Assembly (NCBI RefSeq): GCF_033568475.1
Contig: NC_133121.1
Coordinates: 80,992,589-81,056,588 of the forward strand
Source of the DNA: Henckelia pumila
Lineage: Eukaryota; Streptophyta; Magnoliopsida; Lamiales; Gesneriaceae
Direction: 5' to 3'
DNA: 64,000 bases
Part shown: positions 1 to 12,248 of the stretch, piece after piece
How the letters are laid out: every line of letters begins with the position of its first letter
Position numbering within the stretch: position 1 is the stretch's first letter
The notes under the pieces: model-generated
What the model was told of the DNA's origin: nothing
Databases searched by the model: none
Seen by the model: only the letters and a program-made list of their open reading frames with translations
Made by a program: the position numbers and the translations under genes

Positions 1-639
1 TCCCTTTCCACCAGAATCTAGTTCGTAAATCCTTATACATTTTCATGCTTCCAGGATGAACTGATAAGCGACCCCTGTGAGCTTGAGAAAGAATATCATT
101 CCTGAGCTCCGCATCATTAGGTGCAACCACTCGATTAGATAGGCACAATAAACCATCTGCCTGAAAATGGAATCCAGATGTATTAACTCCATTGGCTAAA
201 CGTGCCAATCGCTGAGTCTTAACATCAGATATCTGAGCATCTCTGATCCGAGAATACAATGCTGGCTCAGATAGAATAGTATACAAACGAATCTCATTCC
301 TCCCTTTCTTGTGCTTGAGTGTAAAACTCAATGAACAGCACTCTTGAATCATATGAGATACTTCACTAGTCTGAAGTGCAGAAAGTCTTACCTGCCGACT
401 CAAGGCATCAGCAGTAAGATTAACAGAACCTGGATGATATTTGATTTTACAATCATAATCCTTCAGGAGATCCATTCAGCGTCTCTGTCGCATATTCAAC
501 TCAGCCTGAGTGAATAAATACTTCAAACTCTTGTGATCCGTGAATATCTCAAATTTCTCGCCATAAAGATAATGCCTCCAAATCTTGAGCGCAAATACAA
601 TGGCGGCTAACTCGAGATCATGTACTGGATAATTACTCT
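1..639 (-). pseudogene. Ty3/Gypsy pol fragment: RNase H end to integrase zinc finger
   Basis: Minus-strand translation gives the usual Gypsy order. RNase H residues [11 protein letters not shown] run into [15 protein letters not shown], then KYHPGSVNLTADALSR, a connection region, and the start of the integrase zinc finger (HRGRLSVHPGSMKMYKDLR) at the window edge. The Trp codon after MRQRR is changed to TGA at 476-478, so the frame is broken. This is the 3' continuation of the Gypsy pol at 9,491-12,207; Copia-1 separates the two halves within the sequence for LKTH/ESNYP. The remaining integrase and the 3' LTR lie outside the window. The element is dead, and the family assignment is secure at superfamily level. 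Confidence 0.9.
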
Positions 640-644
640 CATGT

Positions 645-2488
645 TGTTGGAGAACGCGGCGATCAGATCAATCAGAATTGATACCCGGTGCAGCGGAAGT
701 TTAAAAATTTTATATGGAACGATTCCATAATGGGTATCAAAACCTTACGATTAAATTGTGTGTGTAAAAATTAAATAACAATTATAAATTTTTACCTCCA
801 ATCTCGAAGCGAGATTATGGACACCAACAGATTGCTCTGCTCTTGTTGTATATCCCTGGAACTGATGGACGAACTGTTCTTCAATCAGGTCCACGAACGG
901 ATATTTAATCCCTCTGATAGATTGCACTAGAAAATCTATCAGAAGTTTCTACGAAGAGAATTAACGAATTTTATCCGTTAAACCAGACTGTAATTCAAAA
1001 TTCACAGGCTGGATTTTCCCGAGTAGAGAGGGAAGGGGGGGCGGCCACTTTAGAGAGAAAATAACTAGGTTTTCGAAAATTGTGACTTGTTGTGTCTAAT
1101 TTCTGTACTGCAATAACTTATTTATAATGTAGGCCGCTAACAGCTTAGGGCCCATTAGTCATAAGTTCAAGCCCGACAAGCAAAGCCCGCATGTTCAGAA
1201 ATTAATATAAAATTTATCATGACTCCGATTGATAAACCGATTTCACCAATGTGCACAGAAACCATTTCTGCACCTTTTAAAGTCAAGATAAATTTTTCTG
1301 AATCCGAATTCAGTGGTTTCCAAAAATGCCCATCCCTATGTCATTTTAGGAAATCTTACTCCTCTACTCTTAAATAAGAAGTCCAACTTCTTCGTTCATT
1401 AAATTTAACTCTTTAAATTTAACTATCTCAACGGGGATTAAAAATTCATTACTCTGTGTGACCCTCAATGGTTCAGGGATACAGCCGTGGGCTCACAACT
1501 CCTTGTGACTCGGAACAACAATTTCCGACTTGCCCATCGAATCATGGTAAGAGCGCCTAGCAACATCGCCCCATGATTCCCTAGGTATCACTGATAGTGC
1601 CTACAAGAACCAATAGATTTTGGTTAGCGTACAGTACGGTCCCTTCATCCATATATCCCGATCGAATCAAAAACCATTGGTAAATCGAGAGTCGTTCGAG
1701 ATTCGATAACTATGCAATACATCTTGAAGATCAAATAGTGATATCGCATGTGTTACTAAGAAACCATTTCTTAAAACACATCATGTACTCTTGCCAGAGA
1801 TTCGTCACACTAATATCTCCTCAGATCGCATAGGATATCCACACTCGCAAGTATGTGGTGAATCCTTGACAACAAAGCATCGACTCCTATATGTGTTGTA
1901 ACTGTACCCAATCCCGACACCTGATGACCCCAATAGAGTCGGTAAACGAGTCAAAGCACAGTACTAGCATATAGAGTCTCAATGATGTTTCAAGTAGTAA
2001 GGACTAATGGTGTACAACCAAAACCGCGGACTTTATCCACTCGATAAGTGATAACCACTTGGAAAGTCCGGATAGGGTAGTTCGATCATTCATCGTATGA
2101 ATATCCATTTGCATGCTTCGAACATCTCTATGTTCCTTACCAATGAAACGTGGTACTCTGCATCGCAAATGCTAGTCTCAAACTCGAGCGATCCTTATCC
2201 TTATTATCGGACGACTCAATCGACTAGGAACAGTTTAGAATATACAGTGACTATAAGATGTGTTTCATGATAGACATCCCTATGTTCTACCACATCTTAC
2301 ATACACTATAGTATATTCAAGGTCTTTATCAAAACAACAATAGTATATCACAATATATAACAATATGAAGAAAGATAAAGTCATTGCCATTAATAAAAGT
2401 GTAAATTATATTAAACAAAAGATTGTTTATACAAAAAGTCATCAAAGCCCTTAGCCACAAGTTGGCTCACCGGGCACCTACTCTTTCA
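645..2488 (-). repeat. Copia-1 3' LTR
   Basis: Read on the minus strand it starts TGAAAGAGTAGG right after the polypurine tract and ends GCGTTCTCCAACA. A TATAAATA box lies at 1119-1126 (minus strand), so R and U5 are the part toward 645. It is the same length (1844 bp) as the LTR at 7642-9485 and differs from it at about 20 scattered sites, many of them C/T transitions. Confidence 0.93.
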
Positions 2489-2503
2489 ATCTCCCACTTG
2501 CCC
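2489..2503 (-). other. Copia-1 polypurine tract
   Basis: On the minus strand the sequence AGGGCAAGTGGGAGAT lies directly before the 3' LTR start. This is the expected plus-strand DNA primer. The same tract precedes the 3' LTR of Copia-2. Confidence 0.85.
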
Positions 2504-5500
2504 TAAAGCCAACTAGTCATACTACATAGACCCATTGCTTCGCGATGTTTGTCAAATAATGGTCCTGGCAAGGGCTTAGTAAGTGGATCAGCGATATTGT
2601 CTGCAGAGGCCACTCTTTCGACAGTGATGTCTCCTCTTTCCACAATCTCCCGGATGATGTGGTATTTCCTCAGTACGTGTTTGGATCTTTGATGAGACCT
2701 TGGTTCCTTTGCCTGAGCAACGGCACCCGTGTTGTCACAGTACACCGGGACTGGACCAACAACTTCAGGAATGACGCCCAACTCTTGGACGAAATTCCTC
2801 ATCCAAACGGCCTCTTTAGCAGCAGCTGATGCTGCAATGTATTCTGCCTCAGTGGTGGAATCCGCTGTGGTGTCCTGCTTGGAACTCTTCCAAGAGACAG
2901 CACCGCCATTGAGCATGAACACAAATCCAGAGGTTGACTTCGAGTCATCCACGTCACTTTGGAAGCTAGAGTCGGTATAGCCTTCCAATTTTAGTTCTCT
3001 TCCTCCATATACCATGAACATATTCTTAGTCCTTCGTAAGTACTTAAGAATGTCCTTCACGGCTTTCCAATGCATTTGACCGGGATTAGCTTGATATCTG
3101 CTCGTGACACTCAGAGCAAATGCTACATCCGGTCTGGTAGATATCATCCCATACATGATACTACCTATGGCTGACGCATATGGTACATGTGTCATTTTCT
3201 CTATCTCTTCATCAGTCTTGGGACACATAGACTTGGATAGAGAAACTCCATGACACATAGATAGATGTCCTCTCTTGGACCCATCCATTGAAAACCGTTT
3301 CAATATGGTGTCGATGTAGGTTGATTGAGTGAGTCCTATCATTCTCTTAGATCTATCTCTATAGATCTGTATCCCTAGAATATAGGATGCCTCACCCAAA
3401 TCCTTCATCGAGAATCTACTTGATAACCATATCTTTGTTGACTGCAACATCCCTACGTCATTTCCAATGAGTAGGATGTCATCAACATAAAGTACTAAGA
3501 ATGTCACAGCATCCTTAACTACTTTCTTGTACACGCATGGTTCCTCCGGGTTCTTGATGAAACCAAAATCCTTTATTGTTTCATCAAATTTCTGGTTCCA
3601 ACTTCTTGATGCTTGTTTTAGACCATAAATTGATCTTTGAAGCTTGCATACCTTATGCTCGCTTCCCATGGATGTGTACCCCTCAGGCTGCTTCATATAG
3701 ATTTCTTCCTTAATGTCTCCATTAAGAAAAGCAGTCTTCACATCCATTTGCCATATCTCATAGTCATACCAAGCAGCTATGGAAATAAGGATTCTTATGG
3801 ACTTGAATATTGCAACTGGTGAAAAGGTTTCATCATAGTCAACTCCTTGTCTTTGAGTATAACCTTTCGCCACCAATCGCGCCTTGTAGGTCAATACCTT
3901 ACCATCAGGCCCAAGCTTTCTCTTGTAGATCCATTTACACCCTATTGGAACAATTCCATCGGGAGGATCTACTAAAGACCAAACTTGGTTTGTATGCATC
4001 GAATCTATTTCCGACTGCATAGCTTCAAGCCATAAATTTGAATCCGCATCAGAAATTGCTTCCTTGAAGTTTCTTGGATCACATCCAACATAAGGTTTAT
4101 CTTGATCCCCTTCAAGAAGAAAACCATATCAAATAGGAGGTCTAGAAGTCCTCTCGGATCTTCTAGGTACAGGCGTGTCTATCAATGGTTCCTGAGGTGT
4201 AGGATCGTTATTTTGTATTTCGGGTTCTTCTCGAATTTCTTCGAGTTCCATCATCTCGCCTTTCTTATCCAATAAGAACTCCTTCTCCAAGAAGGTGGCA
4301 TTCCTTGAAACAAACACCTTTGTTTCAGCAGGATAATAGAAATAATATCCGATTGAATTCTTCGGATACCCTACAAAATAACATAAGGTGGATCGACTAT
4401 CCAACTTATCTCCCACTGTCTGCTTCACGTAAGCAGGACATCCCCAAATCCTCATGTACGAATACTTAGGAGCTTTTCCATTCCATAACTCGTATGGTGT
4501 TTTGTCCACTGATTTAGTGTTGACGTTGTTCAACAACAATACCGCCGTTTCAAGCGCATAGCCCCAAAACGAAGGTGGAAGCTCAGTGAAGCTCATCATG
4601 GATCGAACCATGTCCAACAAAGTTCGATTACGACGCTCCGATACACCATTCAGCTGTGGTATCATAGGAGGAGTCCACTGAGAGAGAATCCCATTCTCTT
4701 TCAGATAGTCCAAAAACTCGGTACTTAAGTATTCTCCACCTCGATCCGATCGAAGTGCTTTAATACTTTTACCTAGCTTGTTTTCTACTTCAGCCTTGAA
4801 TTCTTTGAACTTTTCAAATGCTTCAGACTTATATTTCATTAAATATAAATACCCATACCTAGAATAATCATCAGTAAAGGTAATGAAGTAGGTGTGGCCA
4901 TATTGAGTACCAACTCTAAATGGACCACAAACATCTGTATGGATCAAATCCAACAGATTTTGACTACGCTCAGGTTTCCCCTTAAAAGGAGATTTAGTCA
5001 TTTTTCCTTTCAGGCAGGATTCACAAGTAGGTAGAGAGTTAATATCAGACATATCAAACATGCCCTCTCCAACTAGCTTGTTCATCCTCCTTGAGGAAAT
5101 ATGACCTAGCCTAGCATGCCAAAGGTTTGCCGGGTTTTGGCTATCGATTTTCCTTTTGTTTGTTGTTGCCGGTTTATCAACATAATTTATTGGAACGTCT
5201 TTTAGTTTTAAGTTATATAGATCATTTTCAAGTTGTCCATTTCCAATCAAACATTCATTCTTGTAAATATTGCAAATCTCATTCACAAAATTGCAAGAAT
5301 AACCATCTCTATCAAGCATAGAAACAGAAATAATGTTTTTAATCAAATCCGGAACAAATAAAACATCTCTCAAAAGTAACTTAAAACTGTTCTGCAAAAT
5401 TAAATAAATATCTCCCACAGCTTTAGCTTCAACTCTGGAACCATTTCCGAGCCTCAGCTGGGTCTCACCCATTCTAAGCCTGCGACTTCTTGTCATCACC

Positions 5501-5920
5501 TGCAAATCATTGCAAATGTGAGATCCACATCCGGTATCCAATACCCAAGAAGTAGTATTAAGTGAAACATTTATTTCAATATAGAACATACCCTTCGCAG
5601 TTCGCAACTGCTCTAGATATTCCTTGCAGTTACGCTTCCAATGACCGGGTTTCTTGCAGTGATGGCAAACTTGTTTAGACTTGTCCAATTTTGCATGTAA
5701 CATTTGGCCTTGAGATCATGGTCCAACCATTTCTCTAGTTCGACCAACCTTTCGGCAGTTACATCAGCCGGGGCTATTTTCGGAGAAGCCTTTTCTAACA
5801 CTTAGAAAATCTTTTCCGAACTTAGGACAATCTTAACTTATGGAATCATTCTGTATTGTTTGCGCCAGTAAGTTTGTTTTGTTGGAGAATTGAGACATGT
5901 GGATTACGAAGATTCATCAT
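2503..5920 (-). pseudogene. Copia-1 gag-pol, broken
   Basis: The gene can be read in order. It has a remnant of gag, a CCHC knuckle (CHHCKKPGHWKRNC), a protease with DTG, a GAG-pre-integrase zinc finger, the DDE integrase, a reverse transcriptase with YVDD, and RNase H. Three kinds of damage are visible against Copia-2. (1) Near 5,860-5,800 the gag start region has stop codons (one Trp codon became TGA) and frame changes. (2) Around 5,693 about 500 bp of gag is missing, so the sequence jumps from KCYMQ almost directly to the CCHC knuckle. (3) A TGA at 4129-4131 replaces the CGA of Copia-2 between integrase and RT; the frame is otherwise open from 5703 down to 2503. RT and RNase H look intact, but no complete polyprotein can be made. 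Confidence 0.93.
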
Positions 5921-7627
5921 AATGATATATTGAGATGAAACAGACAATTATCGATGATTGTTTAATTAATTTACTAAGACATAAAATAGGCGAAATTTAT
6001 TTTATGAATCTCACTCCCACTATTTTAACGATTTCACTACCCTCTAGTGAAAACGGGAAACTGTTTTCCTTAGTGGGAACATGGAGTCCAATTGACAAAC
6101 TATGGTCCCGAATAATATCAGCCAACCATAATTTTCAAAAGGTAGAGCCCAATTGCTTCCAAAGCAACCTCCACGTTTTTTACCTCATGTCCAACAAGGG
6201 CCCAATAATATGACGCCGTTTATTGTGACATGTCAAGATGACCCATCAATATTAAGTTGTGATGGACGGTCGCCATGTGGATCCCCCAATAATATGAGCC
6301 GATCCCATGGGAGTTCCACCCAACTTACAACATGTGTCGATCCAATGTACAGCTTTCCGACGAACGGGCCCCCCCAATAATATGAGCCGGACCGTATCCG
6401 CGGGTAGCATCTCATACATTGATCGTTGATGGAAGGTAGGAACATTTAAACAAATTTAAATTTCCTTTATTTATCTTGATATCAATTTTAAATCATATTT
6501 AAAATGAGGGATTTTAATTTTGAAAATTTGTCTCATCATTTTTAACATTTTGTATGCTTGCCGGATTCACACAATTTTGTCTAAAACATGCATACAACAA
6601 TAATATCACATATTATATAGGATGATCGATTCCATTTCTAATCGACCCGTGGTTGCCAATCACGAGTCTTAGTCCAATCCTAGGTAATATGCAGTATGCA
6701 ATGCAATCCTATTACATTGTGCTTCCAATTTATATTTCTTCTGTCTTTATTGTCTGCTGGGCCCACCTCCATCTTCAAATCTTCATCTTCCACTAAATCT
6801 AATGTATTTACAATAAATAACAATGACAAGTAGGGGATATATTTTTAAGGGGTGGGAACGGGCTCTAAACCAAGCCCACTTTTATTACATATGACAATTC
6901 ATATTGGGCCATAAACCAGACCCATTAATAAATTTAACAACAATAAAAACAAATGTAAATTCCTAACATACACCTACAAAATTGGTCATGGCAATCGATC
7001 ATCCTTATCCAATAACATTTAATTCAAAATTAATTTATTGGATAACATGCAATGGCAATTTAAATTTAAAAGGATAAAATCATATTCCATATATAAAATC
7101 TTATTTTACATACAAAATCATATTTTATCTTTTTATCAAATAAAATCATATTTTATCTATAAAATCCAATTTTATACATAAAATCATATTTTACTCAATA
7201 TATCCATAAGATCATATCTTATCATCAATTGTACCAAAAATAATTAATTTCAAAATTCAATTTAACGGATAAAATATTTAAATTTTCAAAAATTCAAATT
7301 TATCCAAAAATCAATTTTAAAATTTTCGGACTCGAACAATTCGATCCGACGCCTCATGGACCAATCAAAAACAATTTTCGATCGGACCAAAAATAGAATT
7401 TTAACATATTAAAATTTAATTTTAAAATTAAAAAATTAATTTTTCCGCGGTCCGCCCGGGACACTCCCGGGCTGCCCGCGCCCCAAAGGGCTCGGGCCGG
7501 GCAGCCCGGCTGCCCGGGTTTTGCCCGAAAAAAATTTTTATTTTTAAAATATTTATTTTGTTTCAAAAACCGAGGCTTAAAAATTTTTGTACAATCGATT
7601 AATTTAATCGCTTGATCTGAGCAACCT
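5921..7627 (-). other. Copia-1 untranslated leader between primer site and gag
   Basis: About 1.7 kb without a credible coding region. It matches the Copia-2 leader block by block. There is a GC-rich segment at 7,445-7,530, an array of ATAAAATCATATTTTAT-like palindromes at about 7,070-7,215, and three copies of a CCCAATAATATGAGCC-like motif at about 6,186, 6,285 and 6,370. The GC block is only about 85 bp here, against about 310 bp in Copia-2. Confidence 0.8.
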
Positions 7628-7640
7628 GGCTCTGATACCA
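7628..7640 (-). other. Copia-1 primer binding site (tRNA-iMet)
   Basis: The minus strand reads TGGTATCAGAGCC one base after the 5' LTR end. This matches the 3' end of plant initiator tRNA-Met, the usual Copia primer. Confidence 0.92.
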
Positions 7641-7641
7641 C

Positions 7642-9485
7642 TGTTGGAGAACGCGGCGATCAGATCAATCAGAATTGATACCCGGTGCAGCGGAAGTTTA
7701 AAAATTTTATATGGAACGATTCCATAATGGGTATCAAAACCTTACGATTAAATTGTGTGTGTAAAAATTAAATAACAATTATAAATTTTTACCTCCAATC
7801 TCGAAGCGAGATTATGGACACCAACAGATTGCTCTGCTCTTGTTGTATATCCTGGAACTGATGGACGAACTGTTCTTCAATCAGGTCCACGAACGGATAT
7901 TTAATCCCTCTGATAGATTGCACTAGAAAATCTATCAGAAGTTTCTACGAAGAGAATTAACGAATTTTATCCGTTAAACCAGACTGTAATTCAAAATTCA
8001 CAGGCTGGATTTTCCCGAGTAGAGAGGGGAGGGGGGGGCCACTTTAGAGAGAAAATAACTAGGTTTTCGAAAATTGTGACTTGTTGTGTCTAATTTCTGT
8101 ACTGCAATAACTTATTTATAATGTAGGCCGCTAACAGCTTAGGGCCCATTAGTCATAAGTTCAAGCCCGACAAGCAAAGTCCGCATGTTCAGAAATTAAT
8201 ATAAAATTCATCATGACTCCGATTGATAAACCGATTTCACCAATGTGCACAGAAACCATTTCTGCACCTTTTAAAGTCAAGATAAATTTTTCTGAATCCG
8301 AATTCAGTGGTTTCCAAAAATGCTCATCCCTATGTCATTTTAGGAAATCTTACTCCTCTACTCTTAAATAAGAAGTCCAACTTCTTCGTTCATTAAATTT
8401 AACTCTTTAAATTTAACTATCTCAACGGGGATTAAAAATCCATTACTCTGTGTGACCCTCAATGGTTCAGGGATACAGCTAGTCGTGGGCTCACAACTCC
8501 TTGTGACTCGGAACAACAATTTCCGACTTGCCCATCGAATCATGGTAAGAGCGCCTAGCAACATCGCCCCATGATTCCCTAGGTATCACTGATAGTGCCT
8601 GCAAGAACCAATAGATTTTGGTTAGCATACAGTACGGTCCCTTCATCCATATATCCCGATCGAATCAACAACCATTGGTAAATCGAGAGTCGTTCGAGAT
8701 TCGATAACTATGCAATACATCTTGAAGATCAAATAGTGACATCGCATGTGTTACTAAGAAACCATTTCTTAAAACACATCATGTACTCTGGCCAGAGATT
8801 CGTCACACTAATATCTCCTCAGATCGATAGGATATCCACACTCGCAAGTATGTGGTGAATCCTTGACAACAAAGCATCGACTCCTATATGTGTTGTAACT
8901 GTATCCAATCTCGACACCTGATGACCTCAATAGAGTCGGTAAACGAGTCAAAGCACAGTACTAGCATATAGAGTCTCAATGATGTTTCAAGTAGTAAGGA
9001 CTAATCGTGTACAACCAAAACCGCGGACTTTATCCACTCGATAAGTGATAACCACTTGGAAAGTCCGGATAGGGTAGTTCGATCATTCATCGTATGAATA
9101 TCCATTTGCATGCTTCGAACATCTCTATGTTCCTTACCAATGAAACGTGGTACTCTGCATCGCAAATGCTAGTCTCAAACTCGAGCGATCCTTATCCTTA
9201 TTATCGGACGGCTCAATCGACTAGGAACAGTTTAGAATATACAGTGACTATAAGATGTGTTTCATGATAGACATCCCCATGTTCTACCACATCTTACATA
9301 CACTATAGTATATTCAAGGCTTTTATCAAAACAACAATAGTATATCACAATATATAACAATATGAAGAAAGATAAAGTCATTGCCATTAATAAAAATGTA
9401 AATTATATTAAACAAAAGATTGTTTATACAAAGAGTCATCAAAGCCCTTAGCCACAAGTTGGCTCACCGGGCACCTACTCTTTCA
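7642..9485 (-). repeat. Copia-1 5' LTR
   Basis: 1844 bp, with the same ends as the LTR at 645-2488. It is the promoter-bearing LTR for this minus-strand element. Short indels against its partner include a duplicated CTAG-like insertion near 8,480. Confidence 0.93.
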
Positions 9486-9490
9486 CATGC

Positions 9491-12207
9491 GTCTTCAACT
9501 GTCGAGAAGCATAGGCAATAACATGTCCATGCTGTGTCAAAACACATCCTAACCCCTGACCAGAGGCATCAGTATAGACAACATAACCTCCTGATCCAGA
9601 AGGTAGAGCTAGCACAGGTGCAGTAGTAAGACGTCTACGCAGCTCATGAAATGACTCCTCACAATCCGAGGACCAAATGAAGGTAACATCTTTCCATGTA
9701 AGCTGTGTCAAAGGCCTGGCCAACTGTGAAAAATTCTCGATGAACCGACGGTAATATCCAGCTAGACCCAAGAAACTACGAATCTCAGCAACCGTCGTCG
9801 GTCGAGACCAGTTCAGCACTGCCTCTATCTTACTAGGATCAATAGATATCCCTTCATTAGAAATCACATGACCGAGAAACACTACCCGATCAAGCCAAAA
9901 TTCACACTTGCTCAATTTCGCATACAGCTGCTTATCTCGTAACGTCTGTAAAATAATCTTTAGATGCTATGCATGCTCATCCTTGTCATGAGAATAAACA
10001 AGAATATCATCAATGAAGACGATGACAAATCTATCCAGATACTCTCGAAATATCTGATTCATCAGATTCATAAAGACTGCCGGTGCATTCGTCAAACCGA
10101 ATGGCATCACCAGAAATTCATAATGCCCGTATCTGTTCCTGAAAGCAGTCGTAGATATATCTGAGTCTCGTACCCGTATCTGATGGTAACCAGATCTCAG
10201 ATCTATCTTCGAATAAACAGAAGTACCCTGTAGTTGGTCGAACAGATCATCAATCCGCGGCAAAGGATACTTATTCTTGATGATGACACGATTCAACTGC
10301 CTGTAGTCAATACATAGTCGCATCGATCCATCCTTCTTCTTGACAAACAAAACAGGTGCTCCCCACGGAGAAACACTCGGACGAATATATCTCTTATCAA
10401 GCAGATCCTGTAATTGCTGTTTCAATTCCCTCATCTCTGACGGTGCCAGACGATAAGGTGCTCGGGATATAGGCGTAGTTCCTTATACTAAATCAATACC
10501 AAATTCAACCTCTCGCACCGGAGGAAAACCAGGAATCTTATCAGGGAATACATCAGGAAACTCGCTGGCAACTGGTAACTGATCAATACCCGTACTACTC
10601 GTAGACATATCAACTGCATAGATGAGGTAGCCCTCCCCACCTGACTCCAAGACATGACATTCCTTCAGAGCCGAAACCAGTGGCATCGGAGGTCGCGCAC
10701 CCTCACCATAAAAATACCAGCTATCACCCTCATCCGGATGAAACTGTACCAGAAGCTGATAACAATCCACAGTAGCATGATACAAAGTCAGCATATCTAT
10801 TCCCAAGATACAGTCAAAATCTGTCATCGCTAATATCATCAAATTAGATATTAACACATTACCCTCAAACTCCAGAAGGCAACCCATCACTAGACGCTTA
10901 GTTACTATCTCTTACTCCAACGGAGTAGATACAACTAAATCCATATCTAATGATACATAAGGTAATCTATGTCTCTTAACAAAGCGACTAGAAATAAAGG
11001 AATGCGATGCTTCAGTATTAATTAATACAAGTGCAGGAATACCACATAACAGAAAGGTACCTGCCAACATGCGATCGCTTCCCTCTGTAGCCTGCTCCTG
11101 AGACAGAGCAAACACCTGCCCTTGAATCTGTGGACGATAACCAGAAGAACTCTGTGGCGCTGGCTGCTGATGTGGAACAATAGAAGCCTGAGATCCAACC
11201 TGTGATCCTGATCCACTAGCAGAACTTATGCGCTGAGGACAATCTCTTCGCAGATGTCCCTGCTGACCGCAAATATAACAAGCACCAGTAGCTCTCCGGC
11301 ATGAAGCTGCAGGATGCTTCCCTCCACAATGGCTACAAAATTCCTCCTTCTTCTTCTTCTTCTTCTTTCCAAAACGGAACATACCTCGTGAACCACGAGA
11401 TCCAGATGAAGTAGTAGGAGTAGAAGAAGACGTAGGTCCAGATTGCACAACAGATTGAGCTCGGGGCTCAAAAGATCTACTAGGCTGTGCTGGCATCATC
11501 AGCTGTGCCCGCCTGTTGCTAGTCTCCACAAGACGGCAACGGTTCACCAAAGTCTCAAAAGATACCGGGTCATCACATACGACAACCTGAGAGTAGATAT
11601 CTTGGTTCAAACCATGTAGAAAGATATCATACTTCGATGCATCACTCTCATTGATATGAGGACTGAAAGGTAGCAGATCAAGGAATCGTTGCTGATATTG
11701 ATCAATAGTCATTGATCCTTGCCTCAAAGTAAGCAACTCCATAGATCGTGCTTGGCGAACAGCCGGAGAAAAATATAATTTCTGAAACTCTCGACAGAAA
11801 TCCCCCCAAGTTTCCTGTCCTCTCTCAGTACGTGCCTGAGCAGCCTTGGCATCCCACCAAAAACGTGCTCGAACCTCTAGAACGAATTCTAGAACTTCCA
11901 GCTTCTGATCCTCAGAACAATCGAAAGCACGAAAAGTACTCTCGAGTTTAGACATCCAACTCCTCGCCTGTTCAGGATTCTCGCCTCCCACCAAAGGTTT
12001 CGGTCCTACTTGCATGAACTTATTAATAGAGTAGCGACGTCTACCCTCATGATGACGATGTTGATCATCATGATGGCGGCGATGATGATGATGATGACCA
12101 CCTCCCTGGCCAACACTACCATGACTCTTGTCAGTCATATCCTGAAAAGAATTGCACATTAAAATCCCAAATGCGCAAGAATTACTCAAGACTAAACTAA
12201 ATCCCAA
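9491..12207 (-). pseudogene. Ty3/Gypsy gag-pol 5' part (gag, CCHC, protease, RT, RNase H start)
   Basis: One continuous minus-strand frame is cut by stop codons at 10912-10914, 10483-10485 and 9967-9969. From the start it has a His-rich N-terminus, a retrotransposon gag domain (SKLESTFRAF, FWWDAKAAQ, YFSPAVRQARSMEL) and a CCHC knuckle (CYICGQQGHLRRDC). A retropepsin region follows in which the expected DTG is NTE at 11011-11019. The RT has [39 protein letters not shown] and FIDDILVYS, and the RNase H start is [13 protein letters not shown]. The layout and RT motifs suit a chromovirus of the Tekay/Del type, but the lineage was not tested. Upstream are its primer site and 5' LTR. Confidence 0.93.
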
Positions 12208-12231
12208 GTACTAATCCCAAAATCTAAGCAT

Positions 12232-12243
12232 GCTCTGATACCA
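12232..12243 (-). other. Gypsy primer binding site (tRNA-iMet)
   Basis: The minus strand reads TGGTATCAGAGC, five bases after the end of the Gypsy 5' LTR. Confidence 0.85.
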
Positions 12244-12248
12244 AAAAA

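Larger units (their letters stand above)
645..9485 (-). mobile_element. Copia-1: full-length but defective Ty1/Copia LTR retrotransposon
   Basis: The element is 8841 bp, with two 1844-bp LTRs that begin TG and end CA, a tRNA-iMet primer site and a polypurine tract. It is inserted in Gypsy RNase H. The flanks are catgt (640-644) and catgc (9486-9490), a 5-bp target duplication with one mismatch. I counted roughly 20 substitutions and a few indels between the LTRs, about 1 percent, so it is clearly older than Copia-2. The coding part is broken by an internal gag deletion and in-frame stops. It belongs to the same family as Copia-2 at 46,650-56,273 but lies in the opposite orientation. Confidence 0.95.

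Noticed and set aside
4129..4131. Programmed stop-codon readthrough between integrase and RT in Copia-1
   Set aside because: The intact relative Copia-2 has CGA at this place and other disabling damage is present in Copia-1, so a plain nonsense mutation is simpler.
6233..6445. Small ORFs in the Copia-1 leader
   Set aside because: They cross the triple CCCAATAATATG motif, have no homology and are not conserved as frames in Copia-2.
7628..7640. tRNA-like fragment
   Set aside because: It is the retrotransposon primer site; no cloverleaf surrounds it here or at 12,232, 34,354, 34,601 and 48,519.
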